A stretch of 64,000 nucleotides of DNA from Pseudarthrobacter sp. NIBRBAC000502772 (GCF_006517235.1 NZ_CP041188.1:2046001-2110000); one strand, 5' to 3'. Counted from the stretch's first letter, positions 55,340 to 64,000 are shown. Translations and numbers: made by a program. Notes: generated from the letters alone by a model not told the origin.

Positions 55340-56548
55340 TCAGGCGGCCAGCGGCTTTTTGCGTTCCAGGACGCCGCTGGTCACCGCGATGCCAAAGCCC
55401 AGGACTGCCAACCCGGCGCCCACGAGCGCGGGTGCCACGAAGCCCCAGCCCCAGGCGATCACTAGGCCGCCCAGGAAGGCGCCCAGGGCATTGGCAACAT
55501 TAAGCGCGGCGTGGTTGAGCGAAGAAGCCAGGGAGGGGGCGTCCGGCGACGCATCCAACAAACGGGTCTGCAGGGCCGGGATCAGCATGGAGCCGGACGC
55601 TCCCACCACAAAGACCATCACCAGGGCCGACCAGGGCCAGTGCACAGCCACCGCGTAGACCACCAGCGCGACGGCGATCCCGGGCAGGACCCAGTACAGC
55701 GTCCCCATCACTGACTTGTCGGCCAGCCTGCCGCCGACGACTGTTCCGGCCACCATGCCCAGTCCGTAGAGGGCCACCACAAGGGGCAACAGCGATCCCG
55801 GAATCCCGGCCACCAGGGTCATGGTGTGCGCAATGTAGGTGTAGGTCGCGAAGAAGCCACCAAAACCCACGATGCCGATCAGGATGGCCAGCCACACCTG
55901 GAGCCGTTTGAGCGCACCGAGTTCGCGGCGGATGCTCGCGTCAGGATGGGGGGCCTGGTACGGGACATAGCGCCACAGCAGCACCAGTGTCAGCAAGCCA
56001 ATGCCTCCCACGAGGAGGAACAGCAGCCGCCAGCCGAAGGTCTGGCCCACCCAGGTGGCCGCGGGCACACCGATGACGTTCGAAACGGAGAGGCCCGCCA
56101 TCACCATGGAGATGGCCCAACCCCGACGCGTGGGGGAAACCAGGGAGGCGGCGATCACAGCCGCGACCCCGAAGAATGCACCGTGCGGCAGTCCGGCCGC
56201 AAACCGGGAAACCAGCATGCTCCCGTAATCGGGAGCAACATAGGACGTCAGGTTGGCCAGCGTGAAGAACAGCATGAGGCCCAGTGCGAGGTATTTGCGT
56301 GGCAGTTTGGCACCGACTGCGGCGAGCAGCGGCGCGCCCACCACAACCCCGAGGGCGTAGGCGGAAATGAGGTGTCCGGCCTCCGGGGTGCTGATGCCGA
56401 GTCCTTGTTCCACCTCTTTCAGCAGGCCCATCATGGTGAACTCCGTGACGCCGATTCCGACGCCGCCCATTGCCAGCGCAAAGATCGCCGCGCCAACATG
56501 CGGAGTCTTCGCCTTGGACGCGGTGGAGGTTTGGACGACGCTGCTCAT
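55340..56548 (-). CDS. MFS transporter (AraJ/DHA1 type)
   Basis: A 402-aa protein with 12 helices. It starts SSVVQTSTASKAKTPHVGAA, followed by IFALAMGGVGIGVTEFTMMG. Motif A-like GAKLPRKYLALGL and PHGAFFGVAAVIAAS resemble the AraJ/sugar-efflux group. The frame is open to 57040, but ATG 56548 begins the homology. It is divergent from the NUDIX gene. Confidence 0.88.
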   Translation of the reverse strand: MSSVVQTSTASKAKTPHVGAAIFALAMGGVGIGVTEFTMMGLLKEVEQGLGISTPEAGHLISAYALGVVVGAPLLAAVGAKLPRKYLALGLMLFFTLANLTSYVAPDYGSMLVSRFAAGLPHGAFFGVAAVIAASLVSPTRRGWAISMVMAGLSVSNVIGVPAATWVGQTFGWRLLFLLVGGIGLLTLVLLWRYVPYQAPHPDASIRRELGALKRLQVWLAILIGIVGFGGFFATYTYIAHTMTLVAGIPGSLLPLVVALYGLGMVAGTVVGGRLADKSVMGTLYWVLPGIAVALVVYAVAVHWPWSALVMVFVVGASGSMLIPALQTRLLDASPDAPSLASSLNHAALNVANALGAFLGGLVIAWGWGFVAPALVGAGLAVLGFGIAVTSGVLERKKPLAA

Positions 56549-56615
56549 GTGCCTGCTTTTCAAAGGGGATGTTGGGGGAAGGCCCGTAAACCATTCTCCC
56601 TCATAGACTGGGGCG

Positions 56616-57074
56616 GTGAGTGGACTGATACAGGTAGTTGGCGGAGCAATAGTGGACTCGTTGGCGAACCCCGCCCGCATGCTGGTGGCCAGGCGGACTG
56701 CTCCCGAGCAGTTCGCTGGGCTCTGGGAATTTCCCGGCGGGAAAGTGGACGCCGGTGAGGAATGCGAGGCTGCGTTGCACCGGGAACTCAGGGAAGAACT
56801 GGGCGTAGAGGTCCGTTTGGGGCCGGAACTCCACTCCGGGGCGGCAGCTGGCTGGCGGCTGAACGAGCGGGCCAGCATGCGGGTGTGGTTCGCGGAGATT
56901 TCCGACGGCGATCCCCAGCCGCTCGAAGACCATGACCAGCTGAGATGGGTCAGCACCACGAATTGTGATGTAGCTCTCAGTCTTCCGTGGATCCCTGCCG
57001 ACTTCCCGATTGTCCGGGCACTTCTTGAATCACTGGGCACGCCTGTGGGATCAGCCCCCTTCGCTGAATTTTAG
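56616..57074 (+). CDS. NUDIX hydrolase (MutT-like)
   Basis: A 152-aa protein with the NUDIX box G-x5-E-x7-R-E-U-x-E-E-x-G-U, here GGKVDAGEECEAALHRELRE followed by ELG. LVARRTAPEQFAGLWEFPGGK marks the MutT group, which removes oxidised dNTPs. The GTG at 56616 lies 6 nt after TAGACT. A transporter remnant follows in the same frame after the stop. Confidence 0.92.
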   Translation: MSGLIQVVGGAIVDSLANPARMLVARRTAPEQFAGLWEFPGGKVDAGEECEAALHRELREELGVEVRLGPELHSGAAAGWRLNERASMRVWFAEISDGDPQPLEDHDQLRWVSTTNCDVALSLPWIPADFPIVRALLESLGTPVGSAPFAEF

Positions 57075-57242
57075 GAGCTGCTGGTGGAAGGCAAGGACAG
57101 TGCCTACTACAACGTGCTGGCAGTCAAAGCCGAGATGAAGGACGATCCCCGGGTCCAGAAGCTCTACAAGATCCTGACCTCGCAGGACATGAAGGATTTC
57201 CTGCAGGAGACGTACAAGGGCCTGGCCATTCCGGCCAGCTAG
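57075..57242 (+). pseudogene. C-terminal remnant of a MetQ/NlpA substrate-binding lipoprotein
   Basis: Right after the NUDIX stop, 55 codons in the same frame read LLVEGKDSAYYNVLAVKAEM and then DDPRVQKLYKILTSQDMKDF, LQETYKGLAIPAS, stop. This matches the C-terminal end of methionine ABC-transporter binding proteins (S-x-Y-x-N-x-x-x-x-x, K-L-x-x-x-L-T-S, Y-K-G-x-x-I-P). No signal peptide, start or other transporter gene is near. It is most likely a recombination scar. Confidence 0.75.
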
Positions 57243-57252
57243 GAATCCGTCC

Positions 57253-58380
57253 CTAGAACAGGGTGGGCTGCTGACGCGGCCCGGCGGCGGCCGGTTGGGA
57301 CTCCCCAGCCGGCCGTTCCTGTGTGCCGACGCCGGTAGACGGGATACTCCCCGCCGGATACTGGGCTTCCTCGCCACGGGGATCGTCTTCGAGGTCACGG
57401 TGGCTGAAGCCGTGGCCGCTGGTGAAGCCGTGCCGGTGCTTGAAATAGCGCACCTTTGCGGCGAGCCAGGTGCGGTATTCCTTGGACGCGTAGGACCCTG
57501 TGCCATAGAGGCGCCGGTAGCGGCCAGCCAGTTCCGGATGGTCCTTGGCAATCCACTGCATGAACCACTCGCGTGTTCCCGGCTTCAGGTAGAGGGCGCC
57601 GGCGGTGACGCCCGTGGCACCGGCTGCGGCCAACGAAGCGAACAGGGAATCGAGGGCTTCGTCACTGTCGGACAGCCACGGCAGGATAGGCATCGCCATA
57701 ACACCGCAGGGGAGCCCGGCATCGCGTAAGCGGGAGACCAGCTTCAGCCGCGCCCGAGGCCCCGGCGTGCCTGGTTCCACGGCTTCCGAGAGCGCCTCAT
57801 CCGTCATAGCCAGTGAAATACCCACCCCTACCGGCACCTGGGCGGCAGCCCGCTTCAGGAGCGGGATGTCCCGGGCGAGCAGCGTCCCCTTGGTGAGGAT
57901 GGACAACGGCGTACCTGAGTCAGCCAGCGCCGTGATGATTCCCGGCATCAGCTGGTAGCGGCCCTCGGCCCGCTGGTAGGGGTCCGTGTTGGTGCCAAGC
58001 GCCACCTGGTGACGGCCCCAGGACGGTTTGGCCAACTCCTTCCGGAGGACCTCGGCCGCATTGACCTTGACCACCACCTGGCTGTCGAAATCCAGTCCGG
58101 CGTCAAAGTCGAGATACGTGTGGCTCTTGCGAGCAAAACAGTAAACACAGGCATGGCTGCAGCCGCGGTATGGGTTCACGGTCCACTCAAACGGCATCCG
58201 CGACCCGGCCACCACCTTATTGAGCACCGATTTGGCGGTGACCTCATGGAAGGTGATGCCGGCGAATTCGGGGGTGGTCACAGAACGGACCAACCCGGCA
58301 AGGGGAAGCAGGGCGGGTGATGGGCCACTTCCGAGGTCATCGGCGGGCCGGGGCATCAGCGCTTGTGCATCCCATCTCAT
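57253..58380 (-). CDS. Radical SAM protein of the Rv2578c/SplB-like type
   Basis: A 375-aa protein with the SAM cluster motif RGCSHACVYCFARKSH, preceded by NPYRG. The remaining region resembles spore photoproduct lyase-like proteins. The C-terminal tail is Pro/Gln-rich. The mycobacterial counterpart Rv2578c is in the LexA regulon. I chose ATG 58380 because it lies 7 nt below a -10; ATG 58389 (three codons earlier) overlaps that element. The chemical reaction is unknown; repair of DNA lesions is a guess from SOS control. Confidence 0.88.
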   Translation of the reverse strand: MRWDAQALMPRPADDLGSGPSPALLPLAGLVRSVTTPEFAGITFHEVTAKSVLNKVVAGSRMPFEWTVNPYRGCSHACVYCFARKSHTYLDFDAGLDFDSQVVVKVNAAEVLRKELAKPSWGRHQVALGTNTDPYQRAEGRYQLMPGIITALADSGTPLSILTKGTLLARDIPLLKRAAAQVPVGVGISLAMTDEALSEAVEPGTPGPRARLKLVSRLRDAGLPCGVMAMPILPWLSDSDEALDSLFASLAAAGATGVTAGALYLKPGTREWFMQWIAKDHPELAGRYRRLYGTGSYASKEYRTWLAAKVRYFKHRHGFTSGHGFSHRDLEDDPRGEEAQYPAGSIPSTGVGTQERPAGESQPAAAGPRQQPTLF

Positions 58381-58387
58381 GTCTTCC

Positions 58388-58416
58388 ATTCGAATGTATG
58401 TTCGAACTTAAGTCAA
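58388..58416 (-). promoter_or_regulatory. Promoter of the radical SAM gene (TTGACT - 17 nt - TCGAAT)
   Basis: On the minus strand TTGACT (58416-58411) and TCGAAT (58393-58388) are 17 nt apart, and ATG 58380 follows the -10 by 7 nt. The LexA box overlaps the -10 and spacer. Confidence 0.7.
58390..58405. promoter_or_regulatory. LexA (SOS) box of the radical SAM gene
   Basis: TCGAATGTATGTTCGA (plus strand) matches TCGAAC-N4-GTTCGA at all but one position. It overlaps the -10 of the minus-strand gene. Confidence 0.85.
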
Positions 58417-58474
58417 GGACCGGGCGCCGCGGAAGTCCGCGCGCCGCGGGTTCGGCGCCGCCCTGTGGGAACCG

Positions 58475-59131
58475 TCAGTCCAGCAGTTCCCACACCACGG
58501 TGACGCTGGCGTTAATGCTCACGTGGCCCGCCTCCACGCTGATGGCTTCGCCGGCGGCGGCGCGCTGGATCCGGGCCACCGGGATGGGCCCGGGCGCATC
58601 CGGGTGCTCGGCAACGGACATCACCGCGCCAAGCCGCGCGGACGCCAGGGATGCAAACTGTTCGGCTTTGGCTGAGGCATCCTGCCATGCAGCGTCCCGG
58701 GCGAGTGCGGCGACGGCTGACTCATCCGAGAAGCCAAGTTCCAGTCCGTTCAGGCGCACGTCATCGCCGCCGGCGTCTACTGCGGCGGCAATAACGGCGG
58801 ATGCCGCGCTGACCTGCCGCAGGCGCACGGTGAGCATGCTCGAGGTCACGTACGCGGTCACCTGCTGGCCCCCGCCGTCGCGCCAGACGAACTCCGGCCG
58901 GACGTTCAGTCCGGAGGTCCGGATGTCGGTGTCAGCCAGGCCGTGCCGGCGGAGCGCACCGGATACGGCTGCGGACGCTGTTCCTGCATCCGCATAGGCG
59001 GCACCCACGCTGTCCCGACGGCACTCGACGCCGACGGAAATCGTCAGTAAGTCAGGTGGCGCCTCCGCCGTCCCCGTTCCGGTCACGGTGATGGTCCTGT
59101 TGTTGGTCGTGGTGTTGGGTTCGCCCGTCAT
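58475..59131 (-). CDS. SIMPL-domain (DUF541) protein
   Basis: A 218-aa protein without a clear signal peptide. ITVTGTGTAEAPPDLLTISV at the start and the conserved SIMPL pattern (G-L-N-V-R-P-E-F, then V-T-A-Y-V) identify DUF541, known from IRAK-associated and oxidative-stress periplasmic proteins. The role here is unknown. It starts 2 nt from the stop of the next minus-strand gene. Confidence 0.87.
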   Translation of the reverse strand: MTGEPNTTTNNRTITVTGTGTAEAPPDLLTISVGVECRRDSVGAAYADAGTASAAVSGALRRHGLADTDIRTSGLNVRPEFVWRDGGGQQVTAYVTSSMLTVRLRQVSAASAVIAAAVDAGGDDVRLNGLELGFSDESAVAALARDAAWQDASAKAEQFASLASARLGAVMSVAEHPDAPGPIPVARIQRAAAGEAISVEAGHVSINASVTVVWELLD

Positions 59132-59133
59132 TG

Positions 59134-59568
59134 TCAGACCTCGATTCCGCCGGCTGCCAGGCCGGCCTGCCGCTCGAAGAAATTTGCCGACGCCGGATTG
59201 CCCGTCCGGAGCTGCGACCAGCCGGCGGCCAGGAAATACAGCGGAAGGAAGGGGAACCCCAAGCAGTAGGCGTACTGGCTGCAGTGCTTTTCCTCATGCC
59301 CCAGGAGCGCCGGATTGGACGTCAGTTCTTCGGTTCGGATCCGGCTGATGACCACGTTGCCGAGGGTGAAGGCTCCCGCATACGGAATGCGCCACCGGTA
59401 GCCGGACGCTATGAGCAGGCCGCGGGGGCCTTTGCTGATGGCGGTTCCCGCAGCCGCGGCAACGGCCAGGCCCAGCAGGGTAGTGCCGTTGGCCAGGTTG
59501 GCGAGTTGTCGTACCCGCTGCCCCGGAGTCAACAGCTGCGCGGCTGACAGGGCCTGCCCTTGTGTCAT
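59134..59568 (-). CDS. Small membrane-associated protein with an HExxH motif
   Basis: A 144-aa protein. Hydrophobic stretches lie at about residues 30-47 and 110-125. The motif LGHEEKHCSQYAYCLG contains HEEKH (H-E-x-x-H), and a later NFFERQAG gives a possible third ligand. This arrangement resembles peptidase-like DUF4157-type domains (H-E-x-x-H-x-x-Q with N-P-F-E-R-x-A). No protease activity is shown. ATG 59568 is chosen; the frame is open to 59736. Confidence 0.7.
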   Translation of the reverse strand: MTQGQALSAAQLLTPGQRVRQLANLANGTTLLGLAVAAAAGTAISKGPRGLLIASGYRWRIPYAGAFTLGNVVISRIRTEELTSNPALLGHEEKHCSQYAYCLGFPFLPLYFLAAGWSQLRTGNPASANFFERQAGLAAGGIEV

Positions 59569-59768
59569 GAGGCCATGGTAGCCGGAGCCTTCACTTAGAC
59601 TGGAGGATAGTGGCCGCCAGTTTGACCGGTGTGCCCTGACCTGGTCATCGAGTGCCTTCACCTTGGGTGAATCCACAACGTGACCTGCCAGTGACGGATG
59701 CGCTGCCGGGTAACCGCGCGCGGCTGCACCCCTCACCGGCAGCCCCGACTCGTAGCTAAGAACAGTAG

Positions 59769-60830
59769 ATGACTGAAACTTTGCCGGGCGCCGCCATCCC
59801 GAACCCTACGGATGAAGCCGCCATCACTGCAGCTGTAGACCAGGCCATCGCCGCCATTGCCGGCGCAGGCACCCTTGACGAACTCAAGGCGGTGAGGCTG
59901 GCGCACACCGGTGAGAAGTCACCGCTCAGCCTGGCCAACCGGGAGATCGGCGGACTGCCGAAAGACCAGAAAGCCGTAGCCGGCAAACTCATGGGTTCCT
60001 CACGGGGCCGGGTCAACAAGGCGCTCGCGGACCGCACCGCCGAGCTGGAAGCACAAAACGACGCCCGGATCCTGCTGGAAGAGACGGTGGACGTCACTGC
60101 CGCACCCCGCCGTCGTCGGGCAGGAGCGCGTCACCCGCTCTCCACGCTGCAGGACCGCGTGGCGGACATCTTTGTGGGCATGGGCTGGGAAATCGCCGAA
60201 GGCCCCGAGGTGGAATCCGAATGGTTCAACTTCGACGCCCTGAACTTCAAGCCGGACCACCCCGCCCGCGAAATGCAGGACACGTTTTTCGTGGAGCCGC
60301 CGGAGGCCCACCTGGTGATGCGTACGCACACCTCCCCGGTGCAGGTCCGGTCCATGCTGGAACGCGAACTGCCCATCTACGTCCTCTGCCCCGGCAAGGT
60401 GTTCCGCACCGATGAACTGGACGCGACGCACACCCCGGTGTTCCACCAGTTCGAGGGCCTGGCCATCGACAAGAACTTGAGCATGGCCGACCTCCTGGGC
60501 ACGCTGGAGCACTTCACCCGACAGTTGTTCGGCGACGAGGCGTCCGTCCGGCTGCGCCCGAACTACTTCCCCTTCACCGAACCCTCCGCGGAACTGGACA
60601 TCTGGCACCCGGGCGCCAAGGGCGGCCCGCGCTGGATCGAATGGGGCGGCTGCGGCATGATCAACCCCAACGTCCTCCGCGCCGCGGGCATCGACCCGGA
60701 TATCTACTCCGGTTTCGCCTTTGGCATGGGCATCGAGCGCGCGCTCATGTTCCGCAATGACGTCGGCGACATGCGCGACATGATCGAAGGCGATGTACGT
60801 TTCAGCGAGCACTTCGGGATGGAGATCTAA
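59769..60830 (+). CDS. pheS: Phenylalanine-tRNA ligase alpha subunit
   Basis: Catalytic subunit of the alpha2-beta2 synthetase. It has 353 aa. The N-terminal coiled-coil (residues 20-100) is followed by class II motifs: [52 protein letters not shown], and motif 3 [15 protein letters not shown]. The start ATG has no good ribosome site. The stop is followed 2 nt later by pheT. Confidence 0.97.
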   Translation: MTETLPGAAIPNPTDEAAITAAVDQAIAAIAGAGTLDELKAVRLAHTGEKSPLSLANREIGGLPKDQKAVAGKLMGSSRGRVNKALADRTAELEAQNDARILLEETVDVTAAPRRRRAGARHPLSTLQDRVADIFVGMGWEIAEGPEVESEWFNFDALNFKPDHPAREMQDTFFVEPPEAHLVMRTHTSPVQVRSMLERELPIYVLCPGKVFRTDELDATHTPVFHQFEGLAIDKNLSMADLLGTLEHFTRQLFGDEASVRLRPNYFPFTEPSAELDIWHPGAKGGPRWIEWGGCGMINPNVLRAAGIDPDIYSGFAFGMGIERALMFRNDVGDMRDMIEGDVRFSEHFGMEI

Positions 60831-60832
60831 CA

Positions 60833-63376
60833 GTGCGTATCCCACTTTCCTGGCTGCGTGAATTCGCAGCAGTACCGGCCGGAGCAACGGCCGAAGACCT
60901 GATGGCCGAACTGGTCAAGGTTGGCTTTGAAGAGGAAGCGGTCCACCGCCCCACGGACACCCTGCAGGGCCCGGTTGTGGTGGGCCAGGTCCTGAGCATC
61001 GTCAAGGAACCCCAGACCAACGGCAAAACCATCAACTGGTGCCAGGTCCGGGTTGTCCCCGAAGGCCAGGAACAGACCCTCACCGGAGACGGCATCGACC
61101 CGTCCGGGGTGCAGGGGATCATCTGCGGCGCCCACAACTTCGTTGAAGGCGACAAGGTAGTTGTCACTCTGCCGGGGGCGGTGCTGCCCGGCGACTTCCA
61201 CATCTCCGCACGAAAGACCTACGGCCACCTCTCCGCCGGCATGATCGCCTCAGTGCGCGAGCTTGGCATCGGCGAGGACCACGACGGCATCCTGGTGCTG
61301 TCCCGGATCGGGCTCGATCCCGAAATCGGCACGGATGCCATGGAACTGCTGGGCCTCTATGACCAGGCAGCCGAGATCAACGTGACCCCGGACCGCGGCT
61401 ACGCGTTCTCCATCCGTGGTGTGGCCCGCGAATATGCGCACGCAACCGGCACAGGGTTCACGGACCCCGCGTCAAAGGTCCAGGCCCCGGCGGAACTTTC
61501 CGGCGGCTACGGCGTCAAGCTCAACGACGACGCGCCCATCTACGGCAAACCCGGCTGCGACCGTTTTGTGGCCCGCACCGTCCGCGGCGTCGACGCCACC
61601 AAGCCGACGCCGCCGTGGATGACCTCAAGGCTCCGGCTTGCCGGGATCCGTTCCATCTCCCTGCCCGTGGACATCTCCAACTACGTGATGCTCGAGCTTG
61701 GCCAGCCCACGCACTGCTATGACCTGGACAAACTGTCCGGCGACATCGTGGTCCGCCGGGCCGTGGCGGGGGAGAAGATCACCACCCTGGACGACAAGGA
61801 GCGCACGCTCGACGTCGAGGACCTCCTCATCACCGACGGATCCGGCGCGATCGGCATTGCCGGCGTGATGGGCGGCGCAGCCACCGAGGTGAGCGATTCG
61901 ACGTCGAACGTCCTGGTGGAAGCTGCGCACTTCGACGAGGTGTCCATTGGCCGTTCCCGCCGCCGGCACAAGCTGCCGTCCGAGGCGTCCAAGCGCTTCG
62001 AGCGCGGCGTCGACTGGCACGTTGCGGACATCGCTGCCCAGCGTGTTGTTGACCTCCTGGTGGACCTCGCCGGCGGGGTTGCTGACCAGGCGGGGACCGA
62101 CGTCGGGACCGCACCGGATGCCGTGACCATTGCGCTGCCGGCAGCCTTCGCCGCCCAGCGGATCGGCATCGATTTCACCGAAGAGCAGATCACCACCTCG
62201 CTGGTGGACCTCGGCGCCGTGGTGGAAAAAGCCGACGGCGGCTGGACCGTTACCGCCCCCAGCTGGCGCAACGACCTGGAAACCAAGGAAGACCTCACCG
62301 AGGAAATCGCGCGGCTGGTGGGCTACGACAACATCCCCGCCACCCTTCCGGTGGCCCCTCCGGGACGTGGCCTGACCCGCGTGCAGCAGCAGCGACGTCG
62401 GCTCATCCAGTCACTGGCCGACGCCGGTCTGACCGAAGTCCTGGCCTACCCGTTCGTCTCCAAGGCGGCCAACGACACGTTCGGCGTCGCCGAGCAGGGT
62501 GCGGCCCGGAGCGCGGTCAAGCTGGCGAACCCGATCAGCGAGGAACAAGGCTTCCTGCGCACGTCCATCCTCCCCGGGCTGATCGAGGTGGCCAAGCGGA
62601 ACTACTCCCGCGGGTTCCGCGACCTGGCGCTGTTCGAGTCGGGCCTCGTTTTCCTGCCGGGCGAGACCTTGGGTACGCCGTCCATCCCGCCGCTGGGCGT
62701 TAAGCCTTCCGACGAGGTACTGGATGCACTGTACGACGGCGTTCCGGACCAGCCGCTGCACGTCGCCGCTGTCCTCACCGGCCACGATTCACCCGCTGCC
62801 GCCGGCCACACGCCGCGCTTGTGGGACTGGTCCGACGCACTTGACATTGCCCGGCTCGCCGGGGATGTCCTGGGTGTGGAGGTTGTGGTCAGCCAGGGTG
62901 CGCACCAGGCGTTCCACCCGGGCCGTGCCGCGCAGCTCTCGCTGCGGACCGGCGAAGTAGTGGGTTACGCCGGCGAGCTGCACCCGAAGCTCCTGGCCGC
63001 GCACGACATGCCTGCCCGTTCGGTGGCGCTGGAGTTCAACGCGGATGCCCTGTTCGAGGCAGCCGCGGATGTGATTGTGGCCCGCCACATCTCCACGTTC
63101 CCGGTGGCCACCCAGGACGTTGCCCTGGTGGTGCCGCAGGAGATTCCCGCGGACCAGGTCCTCGAAGCGCTCCGCGAAGGCGCCGGCGAGCTGCTGGAGG
63201 ACGTGGCGCTGTTCGACGTCTACGCCGGCAAGGGTATTGAAGAAGGCAAGAAATCGCTCGCCTTCGGCCTGCGTTTCCGGGCAACGGACCGGACGCTGAC
63301 AGCCGATGAGGCCTCGGCTGCGCGCGAAAGCGCGGTTGCCCTGGCTGCAGAGCGCTTCGGCGCCGTCCAGCGCTAA
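60833..63376 (+). CDS. pheT: Phenylalanine-tRNA ligase beta subunit
   Basis: Structural and editing subunit, 847 aa. The order of domains is complete: B1 (PLSWLREFAAVPAG), the EMAP-like tRNA-binding domain (VVVGQVLSIVKEPQ), B3/B4 editing domain (SLPVDISNYVMLELGQPTHCYDLDKL), B5, the synthetase-like core (YPFVSKAANDTFG), and the C-terminal FDX-ACB domain (RHISTFPVATQDVALVV). The start is GTG at 60833. Confidence 0.97.
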   Translation: MRIPLSWLREFAAVPAGATAEDLMAELVKVGFEEEAVHRPTDTLQGPVVVGQVLSIVKEPQTNGKTINWCQVRVVPEGQEQTLTGDGIDPSGVQGIICGAHNFVEGDKVVVTLPGAVLPGDFHISARKTYGHLSAGMIASVRELGIGEDHDGILVLSRIGLDPEIGTDAMELLGLYDQAAEINVTPDRGYAFSIRGVAREYAHATGTGFTDPASKVQAPAELSGGYGVKLNDDAPIYGKPGCDRFVARTVRGVDATKPTPPWMTSRLRLAGIRSISLPVDISNYVMLELGQPTHCYDLDKLSGDIVVRRAVAGEKITTLDDKERTLDVEDLLITDGSGAIGIAGVMGGAATEVSDSTSNVLVEAAHFDEVSIGRSRRRHKLPSEASKRFERGVDWHVADIAAQRVVDLLVDLAGGVADQAGTDVGTAPDAVTIALPAAFAAQRIGIDFTEEQITTSLVDLGAVVEKADGGWTVTAPSWRNDLETKEDLTEEIARLVGYDNIPATLPVAPPGRGLTRVQQQRRRLIQSLADAGLTEVLAYPFVSKAANDTFGVAEQGAARSAVKLANPISEEQGFLRTSILPGLIEVAKRNYSRGFRDLALFESGLVFLPGETLGTPSIPPLGVKPSDEVLDALYDGVPDQPLHVAAVLTGHDSPAAAGHTPRLWDWSDALDIARLAGDVLGVEVVVSQGAHQAFHPGRAAQLSLRTGEVVGYAGELHPKLLAAHDMPARSVALEFNADALFEAAADVIVARHISTFPVATQDVALVVPQEIPADQVLEALREGAGELLEDVALFDVYAGKGIEEGKKSLAFGLRFRATDRTLTADEASAARESAVALAAERFGAVQR

Positions 63377-63388
63377 ACGCCGATCCGG

Positions 63389-64000
63389 ATGGCAGGGCTG
63401 GTGGGGGCGGTGCCGGTGGCGCCGGTCCTGCGTTCCTGCCCTCCCGGCGTATCCGGAGGGCAGGACCCGACGGCGGGCCACCAGTCGATAGTGCTGGGGC
63501 CCGCCGAGCTGGCCCGCGCGGCGGCCCTGGCACCCGGCCCGCGGGCCGTTTTTGTCACCGGCCGGCGTGCCCTGCGAAGGTTCGCAGCAGAACTGCTGGA
63601 CGTCCCGGCGTCGGACCTCACCACCCACTTCAGCTGCCCCCGGTGCGGCTCCGGCCCCGAGCTATCGCACGGCAGGCCGGGCTATACGCTCAGGGGAGAG
63701 CCGGTGCCGCTCGCGCTGAGCCTGTCCCGGAGTTCCGGGTGGATCCTGTTGGGCGCCGTGGTGGATCCACCGGCCGGAGTCACGATGGGCCTGGACCTGG
63801 CGGACCCGTCCGGCATGGCCTTTGAGGGGTTCGACGGCGTGGCCCTCACCGCCGCGGAGCGCACGGCCCTCACCGGGCTGGCCGGGCCTCTGCTGCTGCA
63901 GGAGCGGGCCAGGCTCTGGGCGCGCAAGGAAGCCTGGCTCAAGATGACGGGCGACGGTCTCGCCACGGCACCGGACAGCCTCGACGTTTTGTCGCGCCCG
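63389..64000 (+). CDS. 4'-phosphopantetheinyl transferase superfamily protein (runs off the window)
   Basis: Opens with ATG 63389 and stays open for 204 codons to the window end. Visible motifs are FVTGRRALRRFAAELLDV, a Cys pair FSCPRCGSGPELSHGRPGY, SLSRSSGWILLGAVV, the metal-binding G-L-D-L-A-D (G-x-D in Sfp-type enzymes) and WARKEAWLKMTGDGL, which fits the W-x-x-K-E-A-x-x-K box. This is the Sfp/PPTase type that activates carrier proteins with CoA-derived pantetheine. The C-terminus is missing. Confidence 0.82.
   Translation, partial: MAGLVGAVPVAPVLRSCPPGVSGGQDPTAGHQSIVLGPAELARAAALAPGPRAVFVTGRRALRRFAAELLDVPASDLTTHFSCPRCGSGPELSHGRPGYTLRGEPVPLALSLSRSSGWILLGAVVDPPAGVTMGLDLADPSGMAFEGFDGVALTAAERTALTGLAGPLLLQERARLWARKEAWLKMTGDGLATAPDSLDVLSRP

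Noticed and set aside
59579..59768. Possible T-box leader before pheS
   Set aside because: GGGTAACCGCG resembles the T-box core but lacks the G-G of GGGTGG, and no specifier stem or Phe codon bulge was found. Actinobacterial pheS is not known for T-boxes.

Overview
The window is 64 kb of high-GC chromosome, densely packed, with many GTG starts and short overlaps. The gene order (truB-ribF-rpsO-pnp-M16 peptidase-dapB-dapA-rnj-ftsK-pgsA-cinA-clgR-recA-recX-miaB-miaA-dapF-hflX-lexA, then DUF1844-infC-rpmI-rplT-tsnR-like-pheS-pheT) follows the conserved actinobacterial backbone known from Mycobacterium. Protein wording and accessory genes point to Micrococcaceae, most likely Arthrobacter or Pseudarthrobacter. 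No rRNA, tRNA, CRISPR array, insertion sequence or prophage was recognised.

Layout. 0-10 kb: start of an aminotransferase gene, truB, two small membrane proteins, ribF, a kynA-kynU tryptophan degradation pair, rpsO, pnp, an M16 peptidase and a DUF1579 protein. 10.4-13.9 kb: an accessory patch with dispersed short repeats, an internally deleted gene, a LuxR-type regulator and a DUF222/HNH protein ending in an Asp-Leu hexanucleotide repeat. 13.9-20 kb: a molybdenum cofactor cluster (moaD, moaA on the minus strand; a membrane molybdopterin oxidoreductase, moeA, moaC, mog, moaE on the plus strand), in which moaA is frameshifted inside a tandem repeat. 20-32 kb: dapB, an acyltransferase-like membrane protein, a small SOS-controlled gene, a nitrilase, dapA, rnj, ftsK, pgsA, cinA, clgR and a MarR regulator. 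32-44 kb: recA, recX, miaB, miaA, dapF, an RsmC-like methyltransferase, hflX with a structured leader, a DinG-type helicase, lexA and a divergent LysM protein. 44-50 kb: hisC-hisB-hisH-(52-aa membrane protein)-hisA, with hisA frameshifted by one base, then an SseB protein and an MFS transporter. 50-64 kb: DUF1844, infC (ATT start)-rpmI-rplT, a SpoU methyltransferase, stress and cation membrane proteins, a second MFS transporter, a NUDIX hydrolase, a metQ remnant, an SOS-controlled radical SAM protein, a SIMPL protein, an HExxH protein, pheST and the start of a phosphopantetheinyl transferase gene.

Functional themes. (1) An SOS network is visible from five LexA-type palindromes: before recA, lexA, the LysM protein, the radical SAM protein and a 142-aa orphan that resembles the N-terminus of DUF222/13E12 proteins. 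At two of these genes the box lies between -35 and -10 elements, or overlaps the -10, and the start codon lies about 7 nt below the -10, so the mRNA would be leaderless. (2) The TANNNT-6/7 nt-start codon arrangement recurs at more than a dozen genes. (3) The molybdenum cofactor cluster sits beside an oxidoreductase with several membrane segments and an internal twin-arginine motif; the moaA frameshift would cut off its cofactor. (4) Gene decay is local: one internally deleted gene, one metQ tail, and two frameshifts (moaA, hisA) that may be real or may be sequence errors.
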